Positions 8,484-17,328 of a stretch of DNA of 47,561 nucleotides are shown one piece after another; the stretch's first letter is position 1; the number at the start of each line of letters is the position of its first letter. The stretch is taken from assembly GCA_022703625.1 (NCBI GenBank), contig JAKLDH010000006.1, forward strand, positions 1 through 47,561. The letters are read 5' to 3'. This DNA comes from Cyanobacteriota bacterium. Lineage in GTDB: Bacteria > Cyanobacteriota > Vampirovibrionia > Gastranaerophilales > UBA9971. Under the pieces are notes generated by a model that was given only the letters and a program-made list of their open reading frames with translations, ran no database searches and was not told the DNA's origin. The translations under genes and the position numbers were made by a program.

Positions 8484-8542
8484 GATAATCTCCTGTTTTT
8501 ATTAAATAATTTGTAATTCTTTGGATTTTCAGCTGGAGGTTT

Positions 8543-9529
8543 TTATTCGTATAGTTTCAAAAGAGCTTCTTTAAAAGAGATTTTTTCTCTTTCTGAAAGT
8601 TGTTTTGCCTCATTGTAAATAGCGATGCTGTCTTCACTCGCATTGGAAAATTCTTTGAATTCTTTTTCAGCATTGGATTTTTTGTCTTTGGTTGCAATTT
8701 CTGAAGAATCAAATTGCATAGGTGAAGTTTTAATAAATTCTTTGAATGCTTCAATATAATCCGACTCGTCAAATTTCTGCACATTATTAAGAGCTGTAAG
8801 TATTTTCAGTGTTGTTTCTTTTTGTGCAGGAGAAAGATGACCGGATGTAATCTGCTCATCAACAAATTTTTCAAGTTCTTTTTCCCTTAGTTGCTGTTTT
8901 AATTTTGATAATTCCTGTTCGGCTTTTTTCCTTAAAACGGATTCATCCTGCATTTTTAAAATTTGCACAGACATGTTTTTAACTTTTTGCTGAAGCTCTG
9001 AAGCAAGCTCGTTGTATTCGTTTTTATTAGGTTTGTCTATAAAAAGAACGACCTGACTTTCAAGTACTGATATTTGGTTTTGAAGTCTTACAAGATCTTC
9101 ATTCATTTTAATTTCAGATACTTGTTCTTCAATCTCAAAAATATATGTTTCGGATTCACCTTCTTTAAATTCGATATTGTCCATTCCTTTTACCTGCGGG
9201 ATGCACGCTCCAAGAAAAGAAACAGCTTTTAAATATGGTTTTTTGCCTTCGAGTTCTTTGTAAATTTCAACAGAAATTTTTTTGTATTTTCCGCTTTGAA
9301 CATAATCTTTTAATTCATCTGCAACGTTTCTGAAACTTGCTTTTAACTTGCCGTTTTCTGATCTTAATTCTGACACCCAACCATAAGCCGGTCCCTTTTG
9401 TTCATGGTCAAGTGTAATTGGTGCTTCACAGAATTTTGGGTCGTAGTTTTTTGCAAGTGTTTCAACATCTTCCTGTGAAAATTTTCCCTGCGGATAATTA
9501 CCTGCTTTAAATACTTCAAAAAATTTCAT
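8543..9529 (-). CDS. I: Head maturation protease with C-terminal scaffold (Mu gp32/I-like)
   Basis: A 328-residue protein. The first 120 residues are a phage I-type protease: FSQEDVETLAKNYDP, then the conserved TLDHEQ motif (Asp41-His42) and GWVSEL, KASF, KKISVEIY, LKAVSFLGA. Residues about 145-235 form a strong coiled coil and the C-terminal part is charged and helical, as for the scaffold half. In Mu the scaffold Z is also made separately from an internal start; Met142 in this protein is a candidate, but no good ribosome site precedes it. First gene of the leftward head operon. Confidence 0.87.
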   Translation of the reverse strand: MKFFEVFKAGNYPQGKFSQEDVETLAKNYDPKFCEAPITLDHEQKGPAYGWVSELRSENGKLKASFRNVADELKDYVQSGKYKKISVEIYKELEGKKPYLKAVSFLGACIPQVKGMDNIEFKEGESETYIFEIEEQVSEIKMNEDLVRLQNQISVLESQVVLFIDKPNKNEYNELASELQQKVKNMSVQILKMQDESVLRKKAEQELSKLKQQLREKELEKFVDEQITSGHLSPAQKETTLKILTALNNVQKFDESDYIEAFKEFIKTSPMQFDSSEIATKDKKSNAEKEFKEFSNASEDSIAIYNEAKQLSEREKISFKEALLKLYE

Positions 9530-9875
9530 TAAAATGCCCCCTTAATTGCCATTAAGTCTTTGTGAATCTGTTTTTTCTTGAAAAGCTAAAAAGCAGTATA
9601 AACTTTCTTTCCGTTCCACTTCAAAGTAAAAAGAAATTCCGTTTACCTGATAAAAGAGAGTTCCAATAATTATGAAATGGAACAAAAAAGTATGTTAGGG
9701 TGATTAAAAAGAAATCAGAAAAAATATTCCGGCAGACATTATCACTTCCTGAAACATCTGTGCTGTAGAGGAAGAGCCGAAGGCTTTAAAATCAATTAAA
9801 CAAAAGAGTTCCATCAGGGCTCTGATTTGGCTTGCTGATTTGCAAAAAATCATTCAGATAAAGGAGAAAAATACT
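9530..9875. promoter_or_regulatory. Divergent control region between the two head operons
   Basis: About 345 bp with no convincing gene separates the leftward protease/capsid/tail operon from the rightward terminase operon, so both promoters should lie here. I see the hexamer GTTCCA at 9613, 9660 and 9808 and its inverse TGGAAC at 9678. The pair at 9660-9683 forms an inverted repeat with a 12-nt spacer, a plausible activator or repressor site. The frame of the small terminase stays open some way upstream of its chosen start, but no start codon with a ribosome site is present there. No strong -35/-10 pair stands out. Confidence 0.4.
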
Positions 9876-10322
9876 TTGAGTAAAAAACACCTGCATTTTT
9901 ATGAAGCTGAAAAAATGTTTGTCCATGAGAACCTTACTTCTGCAGAAATAGCAGCGAGACTGAAACTTTCTGAAAAAACAATACGAGCTTGGAGAAACGA
10001 AGGAGGTTGGGTTGAAAAACGTAACCAATATTTAAGAAAAGACGTGGCGTTCCATGAAGAATTATATGAATTTTCAAGAAAATTAATGCGGACAATAAAT
10101 TCTGATATAGAGAATGGTCAAAAAACTAATACAGGGCAATTATACACGTTTTCAAAAATACTTTCTCTAATCACCAAGGTTAAAGAATATGAAGACGTTG
10201 TTGCCAAAAAAGATAAACGCAGAAAAAAAGGCTTGTCGCCTGAAATTATACGGCAGATAGAAGAAGAAATTTTGGGAATAAAGCACAACGATTCAAGTGA
10301 GGAAGAAAATGAACCCGAATAA
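9876..10322 (+). CDS. Terminase small subunit (Mu gp27-like, HTH)
   Basis: 148 residues from a TTG at 9876. This start is chosen because AAGGAG (9861-9866) lies 9 nt upstream; a TTG at 9840 would add 12 residues but lacks a ribosome site. The N-terminus holds a helix-turn-helix (TSAEIAARLKLSEKTIRAWR) followed by a GGW, the phage small-terminase/DUF1804 pattern, then helical regions for oligomerisation and a Lys/Arg-rich then acidic C-terminus. It recognises phage DNA for packaging with the large subunit, whose gene overlaps its 3' end. Confidence 0.8.
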   Translation: MSKKHLHFYEAEKMFVHENLTSAEIAARLKLSEKTIRAWRNEGGWVEKRNQYLRKDVAFHEELYEFSRKLMRTINSDIENGQKTNTGQLYTFSKILSLITKVKEYEDVVAKKDKRRKKGLSPEIIRQIEEEILGIKHNDSSEEENEPE

Positions 10323-11736
10323 AGAGAATGAGCTAAAGACTCCCGCTTCGCAACATTTTTTTCCATATCAGTTAAGGTGGCTAAATGATAATTCCCGCAT
10401 AAAAATATGGGAAAAGTCCCGTCGTATCGGTGCAACCTATGTTCAGAGCTATGAGGACGTAAGAGATTGCGTAGTTAATGCTGTTGAAAATGTATGGTTT
10501 TCTTCAGCAGATGAATCAGCCGCAAGGGAATACATAAACTATTGTGAAAAATGGGCTAAACTCTATGACATTGCTGCAACATCCCTCGGAGAAGTAATTA
10601 TTAACTCTGAAGAGGATATTAAAGCATTTGTTATCGAGTTTGCCAATGGTGCAAGAATTAATGCACTGAGTTCAAACCCCAAAGCATTCAGGAGCAAAGG
10701 CGGGAAAGTCGTTCTTGATGAGTTTGCGCATCATAATAACGCAGAGGATTTGTGGGCTGCTGCCAAGCCCTGTACAACGTGGAAATACCCTATAAGGATT
10801 TTATCCACCCATAACGGTCAAAACTGCATGTTCTATAAATTCATAGAGCAGGTAAAAAAAGAAATGAATCCTGCAGATGATACGCCTGCAAAATTAAACT
10901 GGAGTCTCCATACAACACCCATACAGCTTGCAGTCGATGAAGGGCTTGTTAGTAAAATACTCGGCAAAAGTGCAACTGAAAAAGAAAAACAGCAATGGCT
11001 GGATGAGCAAAGAGCCGGATGTTTTAACGAATTTACCTGGCTTCAGGAATATTGCTGTGTGGCAATAGATGAAGCAACCGCATTTCTTCCATATCAGCTT
11101 ATTGTTTCCTGTGAACTTGAAAATTTGTATAAGGAACTTGAAGCATTAACAGGCGATATTTATGTGGGAATGGATATAGGCAGGAAGAAAGATTTAACAG
11201 TTATCTGGGTCTTGGAAAAACTTGGCAGGGTTAATTACACAAGAATGCTCAGGGTTCTTGAAAATACTGAATTCCGTATTCAGGAAGAAATTCTCTACAA
11301 TATCCTGAAACATAAAAACCTAAGACGTTGCTGCATTGATTCTACAGGAATCGGGATGCATCTGGCTGAATCTGCACAGAAAAAATTCGGTCAGTACAGA
11401 GCTGAAGCTGTTACCTTTACAAACAAAGTTAAGGAGGAACTTGCCTATGGGCTCAGAACACATTTTGAAGATAAAACTGTGTATATTCCTGCGGAATATG
11501 AAATCAGAGAAGACCTTCACTCCGTCAGACGAACTACGACGGCAGCAGGAAATATCAGGTTTGATGTTGAAAAGTCAGATGCTTCAGGTCACGCAGACAG
11601 GTTCTGGGCTTTAGCCCTTGCTCTTCACTCAGCAGAAAACAATTATGAACCAATACACATAGAAACAAGATGTCGTCGGGAAACAGAAGATATGACAAAA
11701 GGTCTTTGCGACAACATAGATTTTGATTTGTATTAA
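10309..11736 (+). CDS. Terminase large subunit (Mu gp28-like)
   Basis: 475 residues. The ATG at 10309, with GAGG six bases upstream, is preferred over a GTG four codons earlier. The ATPase half contains a divergent Walker A-type EKSRRIGATY motif, typical of the Mu gp28 family, and a Walker B-like VVLDEFAHH. The C-terminal RNase H-type nuclease begins with GMDIGRKKDLTVIW and includes CCIDSTGIG and a late acidic D in SDASGHADRFWA. It cuts and pumps DNA into the prohead. It overlaps the small subunit gene and is followed 15 bp later by the portal gene. Confidence 0.92.
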   Translation: MNPNKENELKTPASQHFFPYQLRWLNDNSRIKIWEKSRRIGATYVQSYEDVRDCVVNAVENVWFSSADESAAREYINYCEKWAKLYDIAATSLGEVIINSEEDIKAFVIEFANGARINALSSNPKAFRSKGGKVVLDEFAHHNNAEDLWAAAKPCTTWKYPIRILSTHNGQNCMFYKFIEQVKKEMNPADDTPAKLNWSLHTTPIQLAVDEGLVSKILGKSATEKEKQQWLDEQRAGCFNEFTWLQEYCCVAIDEATAFLPYQLIVSCELENLYKELEALTGDIYVGMDIGRKKDLTVIWVLEKLGRVNYTRMLRVLENTEFRIQEEILYNILKHKNLRRCCIDSTGIGMHLAESAQKKFGQYRAEAVTFTNKVKEELAYGLRTHFEDKTVYIPAEYEIREDLHSVRRTTTAAGNIRFDVEKSDASGHADRFWALALALHSAENNYEPIHIETRCRRETEDMTKGLCDNIDFDLY

Positions 11737-11751
11737 ACAGGGGTTTTTTCA

Positions 11752-13278
11752 ATGAAAAAATTATGGATTAATGAGCGAGAATATGTGCTTTTTAACGAAG
11801 TTAAAAGCAATATATCCAATGAAATAGCGACAAGAAATCGCTCTATTGATTTTTATTCCATACTTCAAAACCTTCCCGACCCCGACCCTGTCCTACGAAA
11901 GCAGGGCAAAGACATCAGAATTTACAGGGATTTATTATCTGACCCTCACGTTTGGGCTTGCGTGCAGTCAAGAAAATCCGGTGTCCTTTCCCTTGAATGG
12001 GAAATAGACAGAGGTAAGGCAAAATCAAAACAGGCACAGGTTATTGAAAACTTTTTTAAGAGTATTGACCTGAACACTTTAATTTCTGAAATTCTCAATT
12101 CTGTTTTCTTTGGATTCCAGCCCATTGAAATAATGTGGAAACCAAACGGCACTTATACGCTCCCCTCTCAAATAAAGGCAAAACCTCCTGAATGGTTTGT
12201 TTTTGATGATGACAACAATCTGAAATTTAAAACCAAATCGAATTTTAACGGAGAATTATTGCCGCCAAGAAAATTTCTTTGTCCGCAGTATGAACCAACT
12301 TATGAAAATCCTTACGGTGAAAGGACTTTATCACGCATATTCTGGAATGTAATCCTTAAAAAAGGCGGACTTAAATTCTGGATAAAGTTCACCGAAAAAT
12401 ACGGGATGCCGTTTCTAATCGGCAAGCATCCCCGTGGAACAGGCAAAGAAGACTCAAATAATTTTGCAAATATGCTTGAAGCTATGGTTCATGATGCCAT
12501 TGCAATAATTCCCGATGATTCAACCATTGAAATTCAGGAAGCTACAAAAACATCTTCAGCAGAAATCTACGAAAGACTTGTTGATAAGATGAACGCTGAA
12601 ATTTCAAAAGCTATTCTGGGACAGACTTTAACCACAGAAATTGGCAACAAAGGCAGTTATTCAGCTTCAAAAACTCACTTTGATGTCAGAAAAGATATTA
12701 TTAATGCTGATAAAAAACTTGTTGAAAGAACTTTAAATCAGCTAATTTATTGGATTTACGAACTTAACTTTGCAGGGCAAAGTGAGATACCAGTCTTCAC
12801 TATGTATGAAGAAGAAGATGTTGACTTGAATCTTGCACAAAGAGACAAGATTCTCTTTGATGCCGGAGTTAAATTCACAAAAAAATATTTAATGAGAACT
12901 TATGGCTTTGAAGAAGATGATATAGAAGTCTCAAATCTTGAAACAAAAGTTATAAAGCCGGAAGAGATTCCTCCTGCTTCACAAGAAAAATCATTTAAAG
13001 AATTTAAAGAAACACAATCAGAATTTCCTGACCAGCAAATTATAGATGACTTTATAGATTCATTTTCAGCAGAAGAGTTGCAGGAGCAAGCAAAAAATAT
13101 TTTTGGCTCTGTTATGGAGCTTGTTAATAATGCAAGTTCATATGAAGAAATTCAGGAAAAACTTTCAGAACAGGGGTTAGAAACAAGTCAAATAGAGAAA
13201 ATGCTGGAAAAAATAATCTTTATATCAGAAATCTGGGGCAGACTCAGTGTGAATGAAGAAAATGCAAATTTAAAATAA
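11752..13278 (+). CDS. Portal protein (Mu gp29-like, DUF935)
   Basis: A 508-residue protein with the DUF935 portal pattern: ILQNLPDPDPVLRKQGKDI at the N-terminus, LLSDPHVWACVQSRKSGVLS, FFGFQPIEIMW, and FWIKFTEKYGMPFLIGKHPR, then ILGQTLTTEIGNKGSYSASK, the hallmark of Mu gp29 relatives. The C-terminal 110 residues are acidic and helical. The portal forms the dodecameric DNA entry ring. It is placed directly after the large terminase as in Mu. A methyltransferase gene begins 20 bp downstream, where Mu has its F-like gene. Confidence 0.92.
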   Translation: MKKLWINEREYVLFNEVKSNISNEIATRNRSIDFYSILQNLPDPDPVLRKQGKDIRIYRDLLSDPHVWACVQSRKSGVLSLEWEIDRGKAKSKQAQVIENFFKSIDLNTLISEILNSVFFGFQPIEIMWKPNGTYTLPSQIKAKPPEWFVFDDDNNLKFKTKSNFNGELLPPRKFLCPQYEPTYENPYGERTLSRIFWNVILKKGGLKFWIKFTEKYGMPFLIGKHPRGTGKEDSNNFANMLEAMVHDAIAIIPDDSTIEIQEATKTSSAEIYERLVDKMNAEISKAILGQTLTTEIGNKGSYSASKTHFDVRKDIINADKKLVERTLNQLIYWIYELNFAGQSEIPVFTMYEEEDVDLNLAQRDKILFDAGVKFTKKYLMRTYGFEEDDIEVSNLETKVIKPEEIPPASQEKSFKEFKETQSEFPDQQIIDDFIDSFSAEELQEQAKNIFGSVMELVNNASSYEEIQEKLSEQGLETSQIEKMLEKIIFISEIWGRLSVNEENANLK

Positions 13279-13298
13279 CAAAAAATTTAGGGGGCAAA

Positions 13299-14261
13299 AT
13301 GGATTCTATTAACAAAATGATAGTTGGAGACAGCTTAAATTCACTCAAACAACTTCAAAGTCAGTCGGTTGACTGCGTTGTAACCTCACCGCCTTATTGG
13401 GCCTTAAGAGATTACGGCACAAACCCCGTTGTCTGGAATGACGGATGGCAAGGAGAGCTCGGACAGGAACCTGATTTTAACCAGTACATCGAACATCTCT
13501 GCGACATTTTTGATGAGGCAAAAAGAGTTCTTAAAGATTCAGGCACATGCTGGGTAAATCTTGGAGACACTTATGGCGGAAGCTGCATGGGGTTGTCTTA
13601 TTCAGGTCACTGCAAAGGCAAAAATTCTTTCCTGCCGGATGATTTAAGTTATTTGCCAAAAACCGCACACGCAAGAGGCAAATATGACAAGAGTTTATTG
13701 CTTATCCCCTTCAAGTTTGCTGTTGAAATGGTAAATAGAGGTTGGATTTTAAGAAACGTAATCATCTGGCAAAAACCAAACTGCACTCCAACAAGTGCAA
13801 AGGACAGATTCACGGTTGATTTTGAATATATGTTTTTCTTTGTCAAAAAACGCAAATATCATTTTGTCCAACAAATTGAACCGTTTAAAGAATCAACAAT
13901 AAAACGCTGCAAAACCGGCTGCAATGAAAACAAAGGCTCTCATTATCAGGGATTAAGCAAGGAAAACTTTGAAAGACTTGAACAGAAAATCCTATCAGGC
14001 AAACTGCAAGGCAAAAACAAACGTGCAGTCTGGAATATTTCCACAACCAACTTCAAGGGTGCTCATTTTGCTGTCTATCCTCCAAAATTAATTGAAACAC
14101 CGATCAAAGCAGGCTGTCCTGAAAATGGCATAGTTCTTGATCCTTTTATGGGTTCAGGGACAACAGGTTTGGTTGCAAAAAAATTAAACCGCAACTGGCT
14201 TGGAATTGAACTTAATCCTGAATATGCACAGATGGCAGAGGAAAGAATCAATGCAGCCTGA
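13299..14261 (+). CDS. Site-specific DNA methyltransferase (N4/N6 class, TSPPYW)
   Basis: A 320-residue amino-methyltransferase of the beta order: the catalytic TSPPYWALRDYG motif comes first (residues about 30-41), the target recognition region is in the middle, and the AdoMet-binding DPFMGSGTTGLVAKKL motif is at the end. SPPY fits N4-cytosine or N6-adenine methylation; the target is not predictable. No restriction enzyme gene is adjacent, so it is an orphan enzyme. It sits inside the head operon between portal and F-like gene. Its stop overlaps the next start, and a ribosome site for the F-like gene lies inside its 3' end. Confidence 0.88.
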   Translation: MDSINKMIVGDSLNSLKQLQSQSVDCVVTSPPYWALRDYGTNPVVWNDGWQGELGQEPDFNQYIEHLCDIFDEAKRVLKDSGTCWVNLGDTYGGSCMGLSYSGHCKGKNSFLPDDLSYLPKTAHARGKYDKSLLLIPFKFAVEMVNRGWILRNVIIWQKPNCTPTSAKDRFTVDFEYMFFFVKKRKYHFVQQIEPFKESTIKRCKTGCNENKGSHYQGLSKENFERLEQKILSGKLQGKNKRAVWNISTTNFKGAHFAVYPPKLIETPIKAGCPENGIVLDPFMGSGTTGLVAKKLNRNWLGIELNPEYAQMAEERINAA

Positions 14262-15087
14262 TTTGAAATACCTGATAACACTGCCTCCTGAGCAGGCTAT
14301 TAAATATCTTAAGTCCAAAGGATATAAATTCTCTTGGGATTGGCATGAGATTTGGCAGGATGCTCATACGAGGTCTTTTACAGTTGCAAAAGTTATGCGG
14401 AAAGATATTTTAAACGATATCAGAGAAATTGTTCAAAAGTCTCTGGATGAAGGTCTAACCTTGCAGCAGTTTAAAAAAGAGCTTGAGCCAAAGCTGAAAA
14501 ACAAAGGCTGGTGGGGCATTATTTCAGGAACTCCTGATAAAGTAAGAGATGAACTTTTAAAACGCAAGCTGATAAAAGATAAATCCTTGATTCCAGATGG
14601 AGAAGAAACAGTCACCGTCCAGTTGGGCTCTCCGTGGAGATTGAAAACAATTTACAGAACAAACATTCAGACTTCATATATGGCAGGCAGGTACAAAGAA
14701 CAAATTGATAACATCGAAAATCGTCCGTATTTTCAATATGTAGCTGTAATGGACAGAAGAACCAGACCGTCTCATGCAATGCTTAACGGCAGAATTTTCA
14801 GATATGACGATCCATTTTGGAATTCATTCTATCCTCCCAATGGCTGGGGCTGCAGATGCAGGGTCAGGGCTTTATCAGAAGACAACACAAAAGACAGAAA
14901 ACTTGATGTGGATTCTTCAGAAGGGCAATTATCTCAAGAAATGAGGGTGGTCTCGAAAAAAACAGGTGAAGAAAAGCCTGTTGCGGTTTATACGGATTCA
15001 TTAACAGGGCATAAAATTTCACCTGATGCGGGTTGGAGTTACAACCCAGGCAATTTAAAGAAATGGAGGCACAATAATGACAATTGA
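14251..15087 (+). CDS. F: F-like head morphogenesis protein (Mu gp30 / SPP1 gp7-like)
   Basis: 278 residues from the ATG at 14251, chosen because AGAGGAAAG at 14237-14245 is well spaced before it. The start lies inside the methyltransferase stop region. The N-terminal helical domain (TLPPEQAIKYLKSKGYKF, HTRSFTVAKVM) and the C-terminal phage_Mu_F domain (YRTNIQTSYMAGRYKE, VMDRRTRPSHAMLNGRIFRY, PPNGWGCRCRVRALSE) are diagnostic. These minor head proteins associate with the portal in the prohead. The gene overlaps the Dam-like gene by 11 bp. Confidence 0.92.
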   Translation: MQPDLKYLITLPPEQAIKYLKSKGYKFSWDWHEIWQDAHTRSFTVAKVMRKDILNDIREIVQKSLDEGLTLQQFKKELEPKLKNKGWWGIISGTPDKVRDELLKRKLIKDKSLIPDGEETVTVQLGSPWRLKTIYRTNIQTSYMAGRYKEQIDNIENRPYFQYVAVMDRRTRPSHAMLNGRIFRYDDPFWNSFYPPNGWGCRCRVRALSEDNTKDRKLDVDSSEGQLSQEMRVVSKKTGEEKPVAVYTDSLTGHKISPDAGWSYNPGNLKKWRHNNDN

Positions 15088-15907
15088 CACAAAATACCTT
15101 ATCAATTGGGTTGGAGGCAAACGACTCCTGAGAAAAACAATAGAGCCGTTAATTCCCAAAGATATGGTTTCGTATTTAGAGGTGTTCGGAGGAGGAGGCT
15201 ACATCCTTTTCTATAAAGACAAATGGGCGGATTTGGAGGTTTATAACGATCTTGATGGCAGGCTTGTAAACTTATTTAGAATTGTAAAATTTCATCCCAA
15301 TGCTTTAAAGGAAGAGCTGAATTATCTTCTTGGCAGCAGGGAAATGTTTGTTCAATTTATGAAAACAGAAGGCATAACAGATATTCAAAAAGCAGTCCGC
15401 TTCTTATATTTAATAACCCGTTCTTTTGGAGGCAGAGGAGAAACATTTGGATGTACCAAAAAATCATGCGGCGGAGCAAGCAAAAGTCAGGGAAATATAC
15501 TCTTTAGAATCGATGCCATTCACAAGAGACTTGATAAAGTCCTCATTGAAAACAAGGATTTTGAAGCATTCATTAAACAATACGATCATGAAGATGCATT
15601 TTTTTATTGTGATCCTCCATACAGTTGCGGAGCCGGTTATGCGGTAACTTCCACAAAAGCCTTTGACCACGAAAGGTTAAGAGCTACTTTAGGAGAAATT
15701 AAAGGTAGATTTTTGCTCTCATATGATGATGCTCCTAAAATTCGTGAACTTTACAACGGCTATGAAATGATTGCGGTTGAAAGGCTTAACGGAATCAACA
15801 ACAAACTGGGGGATGACCGCAAAAACAAAATGTTTAAAGAGATATTGATTGCAAATTATCCAATCATGGAGAAATTTTATGCCGGAACCGATAGAAATAA
15901 AGATTGA
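15077..15907 (+). CDS. Dam-like D12-class DNA N6-adenine methyltransferase
   Basis: A 276-residue D12-class enzyme: NWVGGKRLL near the N-terminus (AdoMet site), EVFGGGGYI, YNDLDGRLVNLFR, the Dam-type TRSFGGRG region and the catalytic CDPPYS. The ATG follows a GGAGG site that lies within the end of the F-like gene. The enzyme methylates adenine, and the GATC specificity of true Dam cannot be assumed. It is the second methyltransferase in this structural operon and overlaps both its upstream F-like and downstream G-like neighbours, so it is firmly embedded rather than a loose insertion. Confidence 0.9.
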   Translation: MTIDTKYLINWVGGKRLLRKTIEPLIPKDMVSYLEVFGGGGYILFYKDKWADLEVYNDLDGRLVNLFRIVKFHPNALKEELNYLLGSREMFVQFMKTEGITDIQKAVRFLYLITRSFGGRGETFGCTKKSCGGASKSQGNILFRIDAIHKRLDKVLIENKDFEAFIKQYDHEDAFFYCDPPYSCGAGYAVTSTKAFDHERLRATLGEIKGRFLLSYDDAPKIRELYNGYEMIAVERLNGINNKLGDDRKNKMFKEILIANYPIMEKFYAGTDRNKD

Positions 15908-16325
15908 CGATAAAGAAATCCAGCAGTATTTGCAAAAATTGATTTCCAAAACAGAAAATCTTCGCCCGATTATGAAAAATATTGCAGGGATTATGATGGA
16001 TTCTATCGAAAGCAACTTTGAGGCAGAAGGAAGACCCAAGTGGGAAGGTCTTAAACCCGCTACAATAAAGCAGCGGAGTAAAAAAGGTTATTATCCCGGA
16101 AAAATCCTTCAAATGCGTGGTGAGTTGGCAGCTTCAATTACCAATTCCTATGATTCGGATTCTGCGGTTGTCGGGACAAACAAGGTTTATGCTGCTATTC
16201 ACCAGTTCGGAGGGAAGGCTGGCAGGAATAAAACTGTTGAAATTCCGGCTAGACCGTATTTGAAGCTTGGGGATAATGAGAAAAATGAAATTCTGAAGAG
16301 AATAGAGGATTATTTAGCCGATTAA
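15879..16325 (+). CDS. G: Virion morphogenesis protein G (Mu gp31-like)
   Basis: 148 residues from the ATG at 15879, with GGAG seven bases upstream; an ATG ten codons earlier lacks a ribosome site. It shows the phage virion morphogenesis signature (MKNIAGIMMDSIESNFEAEG, WEGLKPATIKQR, VVGTNKVYAAIHQFGGKAG, IPARPYLKL). In Mu this protein works with the portal and tail in head-tail joining. It is the last gene of the rightward operon and ends 4 bp from the convergent patatin gene; the two stop codons sit in a perfect palindrome (16321-16334). Confidence 0.87.
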   Translation: MPEPIEIKIDDKEIQQYLQKLISKTENLRPIMKNIAGIMMDSIESNFEAEGRPKWEGLKPATIKQRSKKGYYPGKILQMRGELAASITNSYDSDSAVVGTNKVYAAIHQFGGKAGRNKTVEIPARPYLKLGDNEKNEILKRIEDYLAD

Positions 16326-16334
16326 TGCATTAAT
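16321..16334. repeat. 14-bp palindrome spanning two convergent stop codons
   Basis: ATTAATGCATTAAT is a perfect palindrome that supplies the stop codon of the G-like gene on the + strand (TAA, 16323-16325) and that of the patatin gene on the - strand (TAA, 16332-16330). The stem would be AT-rich with no T-tract, so it is not a convincing terminator. It marks the exact junction of the rightward head block and the leftward second tail module. Confidence 0.6.
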
Positions 16335-17328
16335 TGATATTCACGTTTGTCTGCAGTCCCTGGCACAGGGTATTAATTCTTGAATACCAGCCAATAGGCA
16401 TATTATCAACATAATCATGGTCAATATATCTTTGAGTCAGGCCTTTTAACCTGTTTAAACATTTTTTATCTGAATTATCCAGTTTATCCGCTCCTTTTTC
16501 ATCAGGAAGCATAAGCTGGAACCTGTAATAACAGTCCTGTGGCAGTAAAGTCCTCAGTTGATGTTCGACAGTTCTGCTGTTTCCATTGAAAAAAGTATCA
16601 ATTAATGGACCCGCCACCCATTGCAGGGGATTCCAGTTTTTGATTTCATCGTAATAAAGCGAAGATGTGGCTGTTCCAGTACCAAGAGAAACCACTATTA
16701 TCCTTTTACTTAAAGGCTCAATATTTTCCCTTCTTAAAATTTTAATAACCTCTATGAAGGCTGACATTGCGGGATTGTTAACAGCCACACCGCCGTCAAT
16801 AAATGTCCCCTTGCCTTCAATTTTATAGGGTTCAAAGTATGTTGGAGCTGCAGATGTTGCTCTTGCAACGTCTTTCAAGTAAACATCCTTATATCTCTCA
16901 TCGTAGTTAGCAAAAAATACTGCATTTCTGCTTTCCATCTCGTAAGATGGGATTAAAACAGGCTTGAGGGTATCTTTTAAGCAATAATTCTGCAAATTCT
17001 CCGCTAATACTCCTTCTATGCCTTTACGATTATATTTTTCACCCTTGGACAGGTAATTTAAGGGAGTAAAAGCGTTTTTCTTAAAAATCCTGTTAGCCCC
17101 ATCATCACTGTATATTTCCACAATCTTGCTGGCAGGAACAGGATCAGGCCTGTTAAGCAATAGGGAGATTATCCCGCCTGTTGATGTTCCTGCGAAAAAG
17201 TCAAATAATTCATATATCTTTGCCTGTTTTTGCTGTTCGATTCTGGCAAGCAATAATGCTGGAATAAACCCTCGTATTCCACCACCGTCAATTGATAGGA
17301 TTTTAATTGTGTCATGATGTTCGAACAT
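16330..17328 (-). CDS. Patatin-like phospholipase
   Basis: 332 residues from the ATG at 17328, which overlaps the amidase stop as TAATG and is preceded by AGAGGG; an upstream ATG at 17349 lacks this. The patatin fold is clear: oxyanion loop DGGGIRG (residues about 14-20), nucleophile elbow GTSTGG with Ser49, and the catalytic aspartate in IDGG followed by VAVNNPA. Such enzymes hydrolyse membrane phospholipids. Related enzymes act in CBASS (CapV), but this copy lies in a phage operon next to an amidase, so a role in lysis or membrane damage during infection is more likely. No signal peptide is seen. Confidence 0.85.
   Translation of the reverse strand: MFEHHDTIKILSIDGGGIRGFIPALLLARIEQQKQAKIYELFDFFAGTSTGGIISLLLNRPDPVPASKIVEIYSDDGANRIFKKNAFTPLNYLSKGEKYNRKGIEGVLAENLQNYCLKDTLKPVLIPSYEMESRNAVFFANYDERYKDVYLKDVARATSAAPTYFEPYKIEGKGTFIDGGVAVNNPAMSAFIEVIKILRRENIEPLSKRIIVVSLGTGTATSSLYYDEIKNWNPLQWVAGPLIDTFFNGNSRTVEHQLRTLLPQDCYYRFQLMLPDEKGADKLDNSDKKCLNRLKGLTQRYIDHDYVDNMPIGWYSRINTLCQGLQTNVNIN

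Noticed and set aside
8543-9529. A separate scaffold protein (Z) gene inside the protease gene
   Set aside because: Met142 is suitably placed, but I see no ribosome site before it, so it is mentioned as a possibility only.
9530-16325. Mu transposase/target-activator genes (A and B)
   Set aside because: Only late genes are visible; calling the phage transposable would rest on head-gene similarity alone, so I describe the modules as Mu-like and leave the lifestyle open.
16330-17328. The patatin gene as a CBASS CapV effector
   Set aside because: It is about 19 kb from the CD-NTase, in a phage operon coupled to an amidase, and the CBASS already has its own effector.
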